This document shows, in pieces, positions 34,569 to 41,638 of a DNA stretch of 64,000 nucleotides (the first letter of the stretch is position 1; each line of letters opens with the position of its first letter). The stretch comes from Natrinema caseinilyticum. GTDB taxonomy: Archaea > Halobacteriota > Halobacteria > Halobacteriales > Natrialbaceae. Made by a program: the position numbers and the translations under genes. Under the pieces are notes generated by a model. That model made no database searches, was not told the origin of the DNA, and was given only the letters and a program-made list of their open reading frames with translations. The stretch is from contig NZ_CP100445.1 of the NCBI RefSeq assembly GCF_024227435.1, positions 3,469,369 through 3,533,368 of the forward strand, in the 5' to 3' direction.

Positions 34569-35219
34569 ATGGTGCCCACTTCCCAGATTGGAGTCGAAGC
34601 CGCGCTCGCATCGATTCACAGCACTGTCTCGATCGATACGATTTCGGCTTCGATCCTTTCCCACCACGACGTTCACGTGTTTGCCTCGAGTGCTATCGGT
34701 CAGCCGATTGCCGATCGATCCGGCGGGCCATTGTACTTGTTGCAACTCCTTCGTGCGACGTCGTTCTGGGAGATGACCCTTATCGTGGTTTTGTTCCTGT
34801 TGATCAGCGGGCTCGTTGGTATTCGAATAGCCGAAACGCTATCGAACCGTGATCTCGAGCTTTCGTCGCTTCCGCTGATCGCAGACTCGACAGATCGCGC
34901 AGACGACACGAACCACTCACGCGCAGCAGATCATCGGGCGTACGAATACTATTTGTCGCCCGAAACCCCACCCGAGCTCCTGAGCGACGAGGGAAAGGTG
35001 GTCCGACTGCTCGTCGCAAATCACGGCCGTATTCGCCAGCATCGAATCACAGAAGAAACAGGTTGGTCAAAGTCGAAGGTTAGCAGGATCTGCTCGCGAA
35101 TGCACGCAGACGGCACGATCGAGAAGGCATCGGTTGGTCGAGAGAACGTCATTACCCTGTCCAACCGAACGCCGGACGGACAGGCACAGTCGGATGACGT
35201 CGAGAATCCGCTTCCATAA
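34569..35219 (+). CDS. Membrane-anchored MarR/winged-helix regulator
   Basis: 216 residues. An N-terminal ~60-residue part precedes one strong membrane helix (MTLIVVLFLLISGLVGIRIA, about 70-88). An acidic linker then leads to a C-terminal winged helix: LLSDEGKVVRLLVANHGRIRQHRITEETGWSKSKVSRICSRMHADGTIEKASVGRENVITL. This architecture (external or membrane N-part, cytoplasmic wHTH) is common among haloarchaeal DUF7343-type regulators. It is divergent from the dehydrogenase-led glycan operon and upstream of glmS, so it is a natural candidate regulator of either. Start ATG chosen as the first in frame; the upstream frame at 34448 is unrelated. Confidence 0.82.
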   Translation: MVPTSQIGVEAALASIHSTVSIDTISASILSHHDVHVFASSAIGQPIADRSGGPLYLLQLLRATSFWEMTLIVVLFLLISGLVGIRIAETLSNRDLELSSLPLIADSTDRADDTNHSRAADHRAYEYYLSPETPPELLSDEGKVVRLLVANHGRIRQHRITEETGWSKSKVSRICSRMHADGTIEKASVGRENVITLSNRTPDGQAQSDDVENPLP

Positions 35220-35603
35220 GCACGCACCCAGTTGGTAGCATCCATTCGGAGCCGTTCGGAAGCCGGACGAATTCGGTCGCCACCGGCGACGGTGGCTCCC
35301 GGTTCGGTCCACACGTTTTCTCATCGGCGATTCGATCCCGCCGGTGGTCCGATCGTCGTCCAGACTCGCCGTTGGAAATCGTGCTTATGTCACCGATAAA
35401 CAATTTATCCGGCCAGTTGAACAGACATCCTGTACCGGTTCTCCGCTGTTTCGAACTAAATCGTCCCAGCATACCGAGACAGGGAATCGAACGAATGTCC
35501 TGGTACTCGCTTACGAAGGACCGAACGCATTGTAGATTGCAGCCTGTGAAAACGTATTCTGTTTTATACGGTCGATAGCCACCGTTTTATTCGTGGTATA
35601 GTA
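35220..35603. other. Intergenic stretch upstream of the glmS leader
   Basis: About 380 nt without a supported gene. Two TATA-like elements near the right end (GTTTTATAC at 35561-35569 and CGTTTTATT at 35583-35591) are the plausible promoters for the leader and glmS transcript. Confidence 0.55.
35561..35569 (+). promoter_or_regulatory. Candidate TATA box for the glmS leader transcript
   Basis: GTTTTATAC; a second similar element lies 22 nt downstream (35583-35591). Initiation ~25 nt further on would give a 5' leader containing the hairpin at 35636-35669. Confidence 0.45.
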
Positions 35604-35635
35604 ATGGCTGCCGTCAATCGTGGTGTATGTAGGGG

Positions 35636-35669
35636 CCCGTCCCGTCCAGCGCCGGACGGCGGGTACGGG
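35636..35669 (+). promoter_or_regulatory. Structured leader hairpin directly before a Shine-Dalgarno
   Basis: Inner stem CCGTCC/GGACGG (35642-35647 with 35654-35659, loop AGCGCC) and outer stem CCCG/CGGG (35636-35639 with 35666-35669), separated by an internal loop. AGGAG at 35671-35675 follows at once, 6 nt before ATG 35682. Shine-Dalgarno sites are otherwise rare in this window, and placing one beside a stable hairpin suggests translational control. Confidence 0.45.
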
Positions 35670-35681
35670 TAGGAGATACCA

Positions 35682-35882
35682 ATGACACGAAATAGAACTA
35701 CGCTCCAGGTTGCCGTCCCGAACTGCTTCGATACGACCGACGGATCCGTCGATCGCCCCGTCGCAGTCCTCTCGAATGGTGGGGTATCGGGGCTGATATC
35801 CGTCGATCGCCCCGTCGCAGATTTCTCGTATGGTGGAACACCGTGGTCAACGCCAGTCGATCGAACGGAGGTGGTCGGCTAA
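35682..35882 (+). CDS. 66-residue repeat ORF translationally coupled to glmS
   Basis: Starts at ATG 35682 with an AGGAG Shine-Dalgarno 6 nt upstream, and its TAA stop overlaps the glmS ATG (TAATG). The protein has two consecutive 18-residue units, SVDRPVAVLSNGG and SVDRPVADFSYGG, with a third partial VDRTEV at the end. At DNA level this is a 54-bp repeat with a 23-bp perfectly identical core (35744-35766 and 35798-35820). No known domain, signal or membrane segment. Its job may be regulatory: translation through it could deliver ribosomes to glmS, whose own start lacks a Shine-Dalgarno. Whether the peptide itself is functional is unknown. Confidence 0.55.
   Translation: MTRNRTTLQVAVPNCFDTTDGSVDRPVAVLSNGGVSGLISVDRPVADFSYGGTPWSTPVDRTEVVG
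35744..35836 (+). repeat. 54-bp direct repeat within the glmS leader ORF
   Basis: Two copies offset by 54 bp: 23 bp identical (35744-35766 and 35798-35820), then a similar 16-bp segment (35767-35782 and 35821-35836) with a few mismatches. The unit is a multiple of three and keeps the reading frame. Confidence 0.8.
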
Positions 35883-37690
35883 TGTGCGGTATCATCGCGC
35901 GAATCGGCCACGGTAACGCAGCGGAAACGCTGCTTTCCGGCCTCGAAAATCTCGAGTACAGGGGCTACGATTCGGCGGGAATCGCCGTTCAGAACGGCTC
36001 CGGCGTCAAGGTTCACAAGTGTTCGGGCGAGGTGTCCGACCTCAAATCGACGTTGACCACTCGCCCCCACGGGAATATGGGGATCGGTCACACCCGGTGG
36101 AGTACACACGGTCCGCCGACGGACGAGAACGCCCATCCACATACCGATACGGCTGGTGACGTTGCCGTCGTTCACAACGGTGTCATCGACAATTACGACG
36201 AACTGCGAGTGGAACTTCAGGCGATGGGTCACGTCTTCGAGAGCGAGACCGACACCGAAGTCATTCCACACCTCATCGACGAGTACCTGAAGTCGACCGG
36301 CGATACCGAGCTGGCGGTCCGGCAGGCAGTCGACACCCTCGAGGGGAGCTACGCGATCGCGGCGATCGTCGACGGCGAAGAGGCCGTGTACGCCGCACGG
36401 AAGGGGTCGCCGCTCGTCCTCGGTCTCGACGACGAAGAGTGGTACCTCGCCAGCGACGTTCCGGCGTTTCTCGATCACACGGACGAAGTGATCTACCTCG
36501 AGGACGGCGACATGGTCGTCCTCGAGCCCGATTCCTATCGTATTACGGATCTTCACGGTGAGCCCCTCGAGCGGCCGATCGACACCGTAGACTGGGATCC
36601 GGAGGACGCGGGGAAAGGTGGGTACGATCACTACATGTTAAAGGAAATCGACACGCAGCCGACGTCGCTCTCGAATACGATCGAGGGCCGGATCGACGAC
36701 GGGACCGTCGATTTCGAGGATCTTCAGGCGGGAACGTTCGAGGACGTCGACACGGTTCAGTTCGTCGCCTGCGGAACCTCGTATCACGCTGCGATGTACG
36801 GCGGACAGCTGCTGCGGTCCGCCGGCGTCCGGACGGAAGTTCTTCGCGCGAGCGAGTACGGATCGATGTCCGGCCCGGTCGACGACGCGACCCTCGCCGT
36901 CGCGGTCACCCAGAGCGGTGAAACGGCCGATACGCTCGATGCGGTCCGGACTGCGTCAGAACGCGGCGCGCGAACGCTCGCCGTGACGAACGTCGTCGGA
37001 TCCACCGCCGCACGCGAAGCCGACGACGCGGTCTACATCCGCGCCGGCCCGGAGGTCGGCGTCGCGGCGACGAAAACGTTTTCCTCGCAGGCGGTCACAC
37101 TCGGACTCCTCACCCAGCACGTCGCCGCCGACATCCCCGACGCGACTCCCCTCGATGATCGGGCGTCGATGCTCGAGTCCCTCGAGGACCTCCCGGCGCA
37201 CGTCGAGACCGTCCTCGAGACGACGCAGGCGGCGGCCCTCGCCGAGACGTACCGCGACAGCGAGTCGTACTTCTTCATCGGCAGCGGGTTCGGGCACTCG
37301 GTGGCCCTCGAGGGCGCGTTGAAGTTCAAGGAGATCACGTACGAACACGCGGAAGGGTTCGCTTCGGGAGAACTCAAACACGGGCCGCTCGCCCTGGTGA
37401 CCGAGGAGACGCCGGTGTTCGCGGTCTACACCGGCGGCGAAGACGAGAAGACGACGACGAACGCGATCGAGGCACAGTCACGCGGCGCGCCGATCGTCGC
37501 CGTCGGTCCGGACGACCACTCCCTCGTGGACATCGCCGACGCGCACCTCTCGGTTCCGGACACACATCCCGTCTGGGCGGGCCTGCTCGCGAACGTGCAG
37601 TTGCAACTGCTCTCCTACTACGCCGCCAAGTTGCTCGATCGGCCGATCGACAAGCCGCGCAATCTCGCGAAGAGTGTCACGGTCGAGTGA
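35882..37690 (+). CDS. glmS: Glutamine--fructose-6-phosphate aminotransferase (GlmS)
   Basis: 602 residues from ATG 35882. This start is forced because the catalytic nucleophile must be Cys 2 (MCGIIARIGHG); the longer frame to 35843 would bury it. The glutaminase domain shows NLEYRGYDSAGIAV, GIGHTRWSTHGPPTDENAHPH and HNGVIDNY. The isomerase part has two SIS domains (VACGTSYHAAMYGGQLLRSA, TQSGETADTLDAVR; FIGSGFGHSVALEGALKFKE) and ends with the canonical KPRNLAKSVTVE. It makes glucosamine-6-phosphate for UDP-GlcNAc and hence amino-sugar donors of the neighbouring glycan genes. Preceded by the leader ORF with a 1-nt overlap. Confidence 0.97.
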   Translation: MCGIIARIGHGNAAETLLSGLENLEYRGYDSAGIAVQNGSGVKVHKCSGEVSDLKSTLTTRPHGNMGIGHTRWSTHGPPTDENAHPHTDTAGDVAVVHNGVIDNYDELRVELQAMGHVFESETDTEVIPHLIDEYLKSTGDTELAVRQAVDTLEGSYAIAAIVDGEEAVYAARKGSPLVLGLDDEEWYLASDVPAFLDHTDEVIYLEDGDMVVLEPDSYRITDLHGEPLERPIDTVDWDPEDAGKGGYDHYMLKEIDTQPTSLSNTIEGRIDDGTVDFEDLQAGTFEDVDTVQFVACGTSYHAAMYGGQLLRSAGVRTEVLRASEYGSMSGPVDDATLAVAVTQSGETADTLDAVRTASERGARTLAVTNVVGSTAAREADDAVYIRAGPEVGVAATKTFSSQAVTLGLLTQHVAADIPDATPLDDRASMLESLEDLPAHVETVLETTQAAALAETYRDSESYFFIGSGFGHSVALEGALKFKEITYEHAEGFASGELKHGPLALVTEETPVFAVYTGGEDEKTTTNAIEAQSRGAPIVAVGPDDHSLVDIADAHLSVPDTHPVWAGLLANVQLQLLSYYAAKLLDRPIDKPRNLAKSVTVE

Positions 37691-38522
37691 TCGAGTCGGT
37701 CCTCGCTGACGTCTCGTCGCTTCGGCCGGGTCGGGCCCCTGGGAGCCCACACCCGCTGATTCGGTCTTCATTTTACACCGCGTATCGACCGGAGGATTTC
37801 ACGCGGTTGGGTCGGTCGTCGCTCAGACGGAGATCGTTGCGTCGTACGTTACTGACACTCGATCGACGGTGACACGAGAAGGTCAATTTTCGCGCCGGTA
37901 CACGCCGATCCGTAGTGGGTAGTGTTCTTGCCGAGTACTCCACCCTGAGAGTAGTCGGACCAGCAGCTGCGTACGTCGATTCGATCTTCGGAGTCTGTCC
38001 GGAGGCGCTTGATCGATCGTGGCCGGAGATACGCCACGTCCTGAGGTTCCGGCATGTAGATGACGATTCCGGACCAGTCGTGAAACAAGTCCGTTGGAAT
38101 CGTTCTACCAGTGCCACGTTCGATTGACGAAACGACGATTTCTCCTCGCCTTCCTTCGGTATTCTCTCCGCTTTCCCCTCACAGGTGCAGGCGAACGACG
38201 AATCTCGACCGATCGTCACACTCTGTCGTTTTCGGTTCGAACACGGAGGATGAAGGATTCGAGCGGGGAGGGAATTGCTGGCATCTGGAGGCACAGTTCG
38301 ACGGTTGTCTGGTAGAATTAGACGTGAAATATCCCTCCAGGCACCTGGCTGGAGGGCTGTTAACAGGTTTGGGATAGGCGTGACTCCGCGTACTGAGGAA
38401 ACCGTTCGAGTCCTCACACTGTCGTTGAGAGGTGCTTGTTATTCCGTACTAAGATGGGTAGATCGACCCTTGAGCCCGGGAAATAGCGCTGCCAACAGAT
38501 GAGATAGCAGCGAACTACGCTA
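37691..38522. other. Long intergenic stretch downstream of glmS
   Basis: About 830 nt between convergent genes. Overlapping frames on both strands (for example 37849-38088 minus, with a few Cys) lack recognisable domains. A perfect 8-bp hairpin CCCTCCAG/CTGGAGGG lies at 38333-38356. It may be degenerate insertion-element or old coding DNA. Confidence 0.55.
38333..38356. other. Perfect 8-bp hairpin
   Basis: CCCTCCAG, 8-nt loop, CTGGAGGG. There is no T-run after it on the plus strand, so a simple intrinsic terminator is unlikely. It could be an insertion-element end relic; only the structure itself is seen. Confidence 0.5.
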
Positions 38523-39494
38523 CTATACTCCGGGGGAAATCATGAACGGCCAATCAAAACCGCCGTCGTCTCCGTCATCCTTTTTTTTTAGTTTCATCTT
38601 GACATCCTCTTCGTCCGAGTCCTTGATCGTGACTTTCTTTTCCGCCTCTTTGTACCCGTCTGCGGATACGATAACCGTGTAATCGCCGGGCTCGAGATTG
38701 GGGATCTCGTATGTGCCGTCATCTCTGACCTCCGTACTCCTGCGGAGGTTTTTGAGGTGAACCGTGGCGCCGTCAATCGGTTCGCCGCTCTCGTTCGTTA
38801 CGGTTCCCTGAATTGAGTACGTCTCCTGATCTTCTTCGATTGTCAGCGTAACTGGATCGTCTCTCGAGCTATCGAGCTGGATGGTTTTATCGTCGGTTCC
38901 GTATCCTTCAGCGGTTGCGGTGAGCGTGTATTCGCCTTCACTGGCCTCTTTGAACAAGATCTCACCGTTATCCCCGACGGTTTCCGTCATGGTCTCCCCG
39001 GACGGTAGGTCGATGGTGAGAGTTGCGCCTGAAACCCCGTTGCCGTCCTGATCTTCCACCGCCACTGGCAGTGAATACGTTTCGTCACCGCCACTATCGT
39101 CGCCGCCGGAGTCTCCGCCACTGTCATCGCCACCGGAGTCTCCGCCACTGTCATCGCCACCGGAGTCTCCGCCACTGTCATCGCCACCGGAGTCTCCGCT
39201 GCTATCATCGCCACCGGAGTCTCCGCCACTGTCATCGCCACCGGAGTCTCCGCTGCTATCATCGCCACCACTGCCGTCACCGGTATCGGCACCGTCGCCG
39301 CCCGCCCCACCGCTATCGCCGGCCTGATCGGAGCCGCCCATGACGCCGTCGATCGCGTCGCCGACTGAGACGCCACCGACTGCGAGTGTCACCCCGGCTA
39401 CCAGGAAGACGACGCCACAGATGACGAGCAAAATCTGGACGCTGCTTTGAATCGATCGGGTCTCCGCACGCTGTTGTTGGGTATTGCTGCGCAT
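38523..39494 (-). CDS. Membrane-anchored surface protein with Ser-Gly-Asp repeats and two carboxypeptidase-regulatory-like domains
   Basis: 323 residues. One N-terminal membrane helix (SVQILLVICGVVFLVAGVTLAVGG, about 18-41) anchors it. Residues ~55-140 are a low-complexity spacer built from SGGDDSGGD nonapeptides. Two beta-sandwich modules follow: VAVEDQDGNGVSGATLTIDL..GEYTLTATAEGYG, and SIQGTVTNESGEPIDGATVHLKN..PGDYTVIVSADGYKEAEKKVTI, both of the CarboxypepD_reg/transthyretin-like type. The C-terminus is lysine-then-aspartate rich. Probably a cell-surface stalk protein displaying binding domains; no enzyme motif. The nonapeptide array is encoded by a 27-bp DNA tandem repeat prone to copy-number change. 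Confidence 0.83.
   Translation of the reverse strand: MRSNTQQQRAETRSIQSSVQILLVICGVVFLVAGVTLAVGGVSVGDAIDGVMGGSDQAGDSGGAGGDGADTGDGSGGDDSSGDSGGDDSGGDSGGDDSSGDSGGDDSGGDSGGDDSGGDSGGDDSGGDSGGDDSGGDETYSLPVAVEDQDGNGVSGATLTIDLPSGETMTETVGDNGEILFKEASEGEYTLTATAEGYGTDDKTIQLDSSRDDPVTLTIEEDQETYSIQGTVTNESGEPIDGATVHLKNLRRSTEVRDDGTYEIPNLEPGDYTVIVSADGYKEAEKKVTIKDSDEEDVKMKLKKKDDGDDGGFDWPFMISPGV
39097..39269 (-). repeat. 27-bp tandem repeat (about six copies) coding SGGDDSGGD
   Basis: The core GGAGTCTCCG recurs on the plus strand at 39108, 39135, 39162, 39189, 39216 and 39243, exactly 27 bp apart. Only a small set of substitutions distinguishes units (GCCACTGTCA versus GCTGCTATCA variants). In-frame expansion or contraction would change stalk length only. 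Confidence 0.92.
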
Positions 39495-40359
39495 AGGTAC
39501 TAATCCAGTTCGGATAGTCGTTGATTACGCACTCCCCGTCTCGTCCGTCCCCGAGACGATGGGTTCGGATGATACGGTTTCCGATCTGTTCGTGAATGTC
39601 GTTCTGTCGCCCCCGAGTACCCCCATGAAACTCGAACCGAGTGGAGGATTTCGGTATGGTAACTTGTGTGTTGCATGCTGCCGGCCACGAAGCCCGCAGG
39701 ATGCAGTTACAAGTGAGTTCATTTGATCAACGTTTCTTCTGTTGGGGCATCACTATACAGAGGATAAGGACGTTTCAACTATCGCAACTATCGAGTTTGC
39801 GCCCGAAACTCGCCTCGCGTCTTCGTGGCCCAGGTGGCCGACGTCGTTCGATCAGCGTCGGATTCGTCAGAGTCGCGTCCGTTTCACCGGCCGATTCGGC
39901 CCACTCGTCCGATCCATACTCGATTCGACACCACAGCATCGCTCGAGTACCCACCGCGACTGCTGTGGACGGGAGGTATCGAGTTGCTCCGGAGCGGGAA
40001 TTCGAGTTCGCGGCCGACGACGGTGAGAGTGCTGGGGCCGATGGACTGTGTACTGGAAACGATGATTCCGTCCGGGACGTTCGAACCCGTCTCGCGCGGA
40101 CTCGATCGACTTCCAGTACGGAACGCGGTGGTGATGATTTTTCCACCGATTCGCCGCACAGTAAAACCGAATTACCCGACCGAGGGGGAGTGCGCCAGTC
40201 GTTCATTAGGAAGTCGTAACAGCAATTTGGACTGCGCTCACCGTTCGTTGACGTACCGCCGAACGAGCGCGTTTTGTACGGATTTTCGGCGCGGAGGTGG
40301 AACAGTCGTGCGGCTTTTGAGTGTCCTCAGTGTAGCCGCAAACGAGGGTACCACGAACC
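39495..40359. other. Long intergenic stretch before the SPW gene
   Basis: About 865 nt. Several overlapping frames exist on both strands (the longest plus frame is 39825-40397), but none has a recognisable domain, and the longest would overrun the SPW protein start. It may include a decayed gene. No RNA gene was recognised. Confidence 0.5.
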
Positions 40360-40821
40360 ATGAGCGAGTCCACCACGAACGAACCGACGGCCGGTGAATC
40401 GACCACCCGCAGGCAGGGTGAATCGGACAGTCAGAAGTGGCTGAGTGGTTTGGTCTCCCTGATCGGTCTCTGGATGGCCGTTTCACCGTTCGTCTATCCG
40501 GAGGCGACGGCCATGCTGTGGAACAATCTTCTCGTCGGTGGGGCCATCTTCCTCCTTGCGGGCTACAACTACTATCGGATCACTACCGGCCACTCGACCA
40601 GTACCGGCGTGATGTCGCTCGTCGCGTTGCTCGCGCTGTGGATGATCGTCTCTCAGTGGGCCATCGGCGGTGAGGTTGCGATGAGCGGCCTCACGGTCGC
40701 CGGAACGGGGCTCGTCTGGAGTAACGTCATCTCCGGAATCGTCGCCGCCGTGCTCTCGGCGTACGTCGCGTACGCAGGCGGCCGCGGCGTCCGCACCGGG
40801 ACGGCCGCCGGAACCCGGTAA
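40360..40821 (+). CDS. SPW-repeat membrane protein
   Basis: 153 residues. A hydrophilic Thr/Glu/Ser-rich N-terminus (~25 residues) is followed by four membrane segments forming two copies of the SPW repeat: WLSGLVSLIGLWMAVSPFVYP and VMSLVALLALWMIVSQWAIG, each followed by a second helix. The first repeat keeps Ser-Pro while the second has Ser-Gln-Trp. SPW proteins are small polytopic membrane proteins of unknown role, frequent in haloarchaea. Single gene, no operon partner. Confidence 0.85.
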   Translation: MSESTTNEPTAGESTTRRQGESDSQKWLSGLVSLIGLWMAVSPFVYPEATAMLWNNLLVGGAIFLLAGYNYYRITTGHSTSTGVMSLVALLALWMIVSQWAIGGEVAMSGLTVAGTGLVWSNVISGIVAAVLSAYVAYAGGRGVRTGTAAGTR

Positions 40822-40880
40822 CCGACCATCCGAGTGTCCGTTTTTCGTCGGTCGTCGAACGGACCAGCGTCTACCGACGG

Positions 40881-41414
40881 TTAGCTATCACCCGGCGGAC
40901 CAGCGGAATCGGGTCGGCCCCGCCCGTCGTCGTCCGACCGTCCGCGCTCGTCGTCGAAGGGGCCGCTGTCGCGTTCGGCTGCCTCGTCTTCCCCGTCATC
41001 ACCTAATGCTTGCTCGATCGTCCGCTCTATGCCGCCGAGTTCCGACTCGGGGTCGGGTCGCTCGGGCGTGTCGTCCGAGGGCGATCCGAGCTCGGCCGCA
41101 GGCCCGTCGCCCTCGGACTCGGGAGTCGGAGTAGCGTCGCCGCCACCGGCCGCTGTGTCACCGCTGTCCGTCTCGGCGTCAGTCGATCCGACTCGCTCGC
41201 GCTCGGCCGCCGTCTCGTTCGCCTCCCGGTCGGCCGCTGTCTCGTTCGCCTGGTTTACCGACGAGCCGTCGTGCTCCGTCTCGGCTGGCGAGGAATCGTC
41301 GGCCGTGAGTTCGGGTGCGAAGACGGAGACGATGGCACCGAACGTGAGCAAGACGGCGGCGATGGTGACGAGCAACGCGACCGCCGATGGAAGATCGTCG
41401 CGAAATCTGGACAT
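40881..41414 (-). CDS. Small membrane-anchored acidic protein, unknown function
   Basis: 177 residues from ATG 41414 (MSRFRDDLPSAVALLVTIAAVL), preferred over the upstream frame start at 41441. One N-terminal membrane helix (about 10-33) is followed by ~140 residues of highly acidic Glu/Asp/Ser/Gly/Thr low-complexity sequence with no recognisable domain. The topology suggests an extracytoplasmic disordered tail. It is convergent with the SPW gene (60 nt) and divergent from leuS. Third-position GC is consistent with a real gene, but no family is recognised. Confidence 0.65.
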   Translation of the reverse strand: MSRFRDDLPSAVALLVTIAAVLLTFGAIVSVFAPELTADDSSPAETEHDGSSVNQANETAADREANETAAERERVGSTDAETDSGDTAAGGGDATPTPESEGDGPAAELGSPSDDTPERPDPESELGGIERTIEQALGDDGEDEAAERDSGPFDDERGRSDDDGRGRPDSAGPPGDS

Positions 41415-41594
41415 TCGACACCGTGTCAGGACGCCGTCCACCCGCTTTGTTAATCTCAGCCCATACCCGATCAGGCACGGAGTTCGGTGGCCCTTCGGAC
41501 CGTCTGTGACTGGTTCCGTGGCTCTCGAATCCCCTCACGCGACCGACGGCGCGGCCCGTTCGCGAAGCCGTCCCGACTCGGGCGGCCGAACAAT

Positions 41595-41602
41595 GATATA
41601 GC
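41595..41602 (+). promoter_or_regulatory. TATA-like box of leuS
   Basis: GATATAGC about 41 nt before ATG 41639, implying a short (~14 nt) leader. Confidence 0.4.
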
Positions 41603-41638
41603 CGGCGCTCCCAGTGGGACCAACGGATCTCGCCGACA

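Noticed and set aside
34448-34852. Frame starting MLSLPVPVYNEGPTN, recalling a GT2 N-terminus
   Set aside because: Similarity stops after PVYNEG, the sequence becomes Arg/Ser-rich and it overlaps the well-supported winged-helix gene.
35604-35672. 22-codon ORF ending at the Shine-Dalgarno of the glmS leader ORF
   Set aside because: Too short to support as a gene; mentioned only as part of the leader finding.
37849-38088. 79-codon minus frame with three Cys (SCWSDY, GSACTG)
   Set aside because: Looks mildly protein-like, but there is no promoter, signal or recognisable family; too weak to call a gene.
7910-40360. Duplicate of the tRNA-Gln 3' end as an attachment site
   Set aside because: No second copy of the T-arm/acceptor sequence was spotted downstream and no integrase gene is present.
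39825-40397. 190-codon plus frame before the SPW gene
   Set aside because: Partly acceptable codon use but no domain, and it overruns the SPW protein start; at best a decayed gene.
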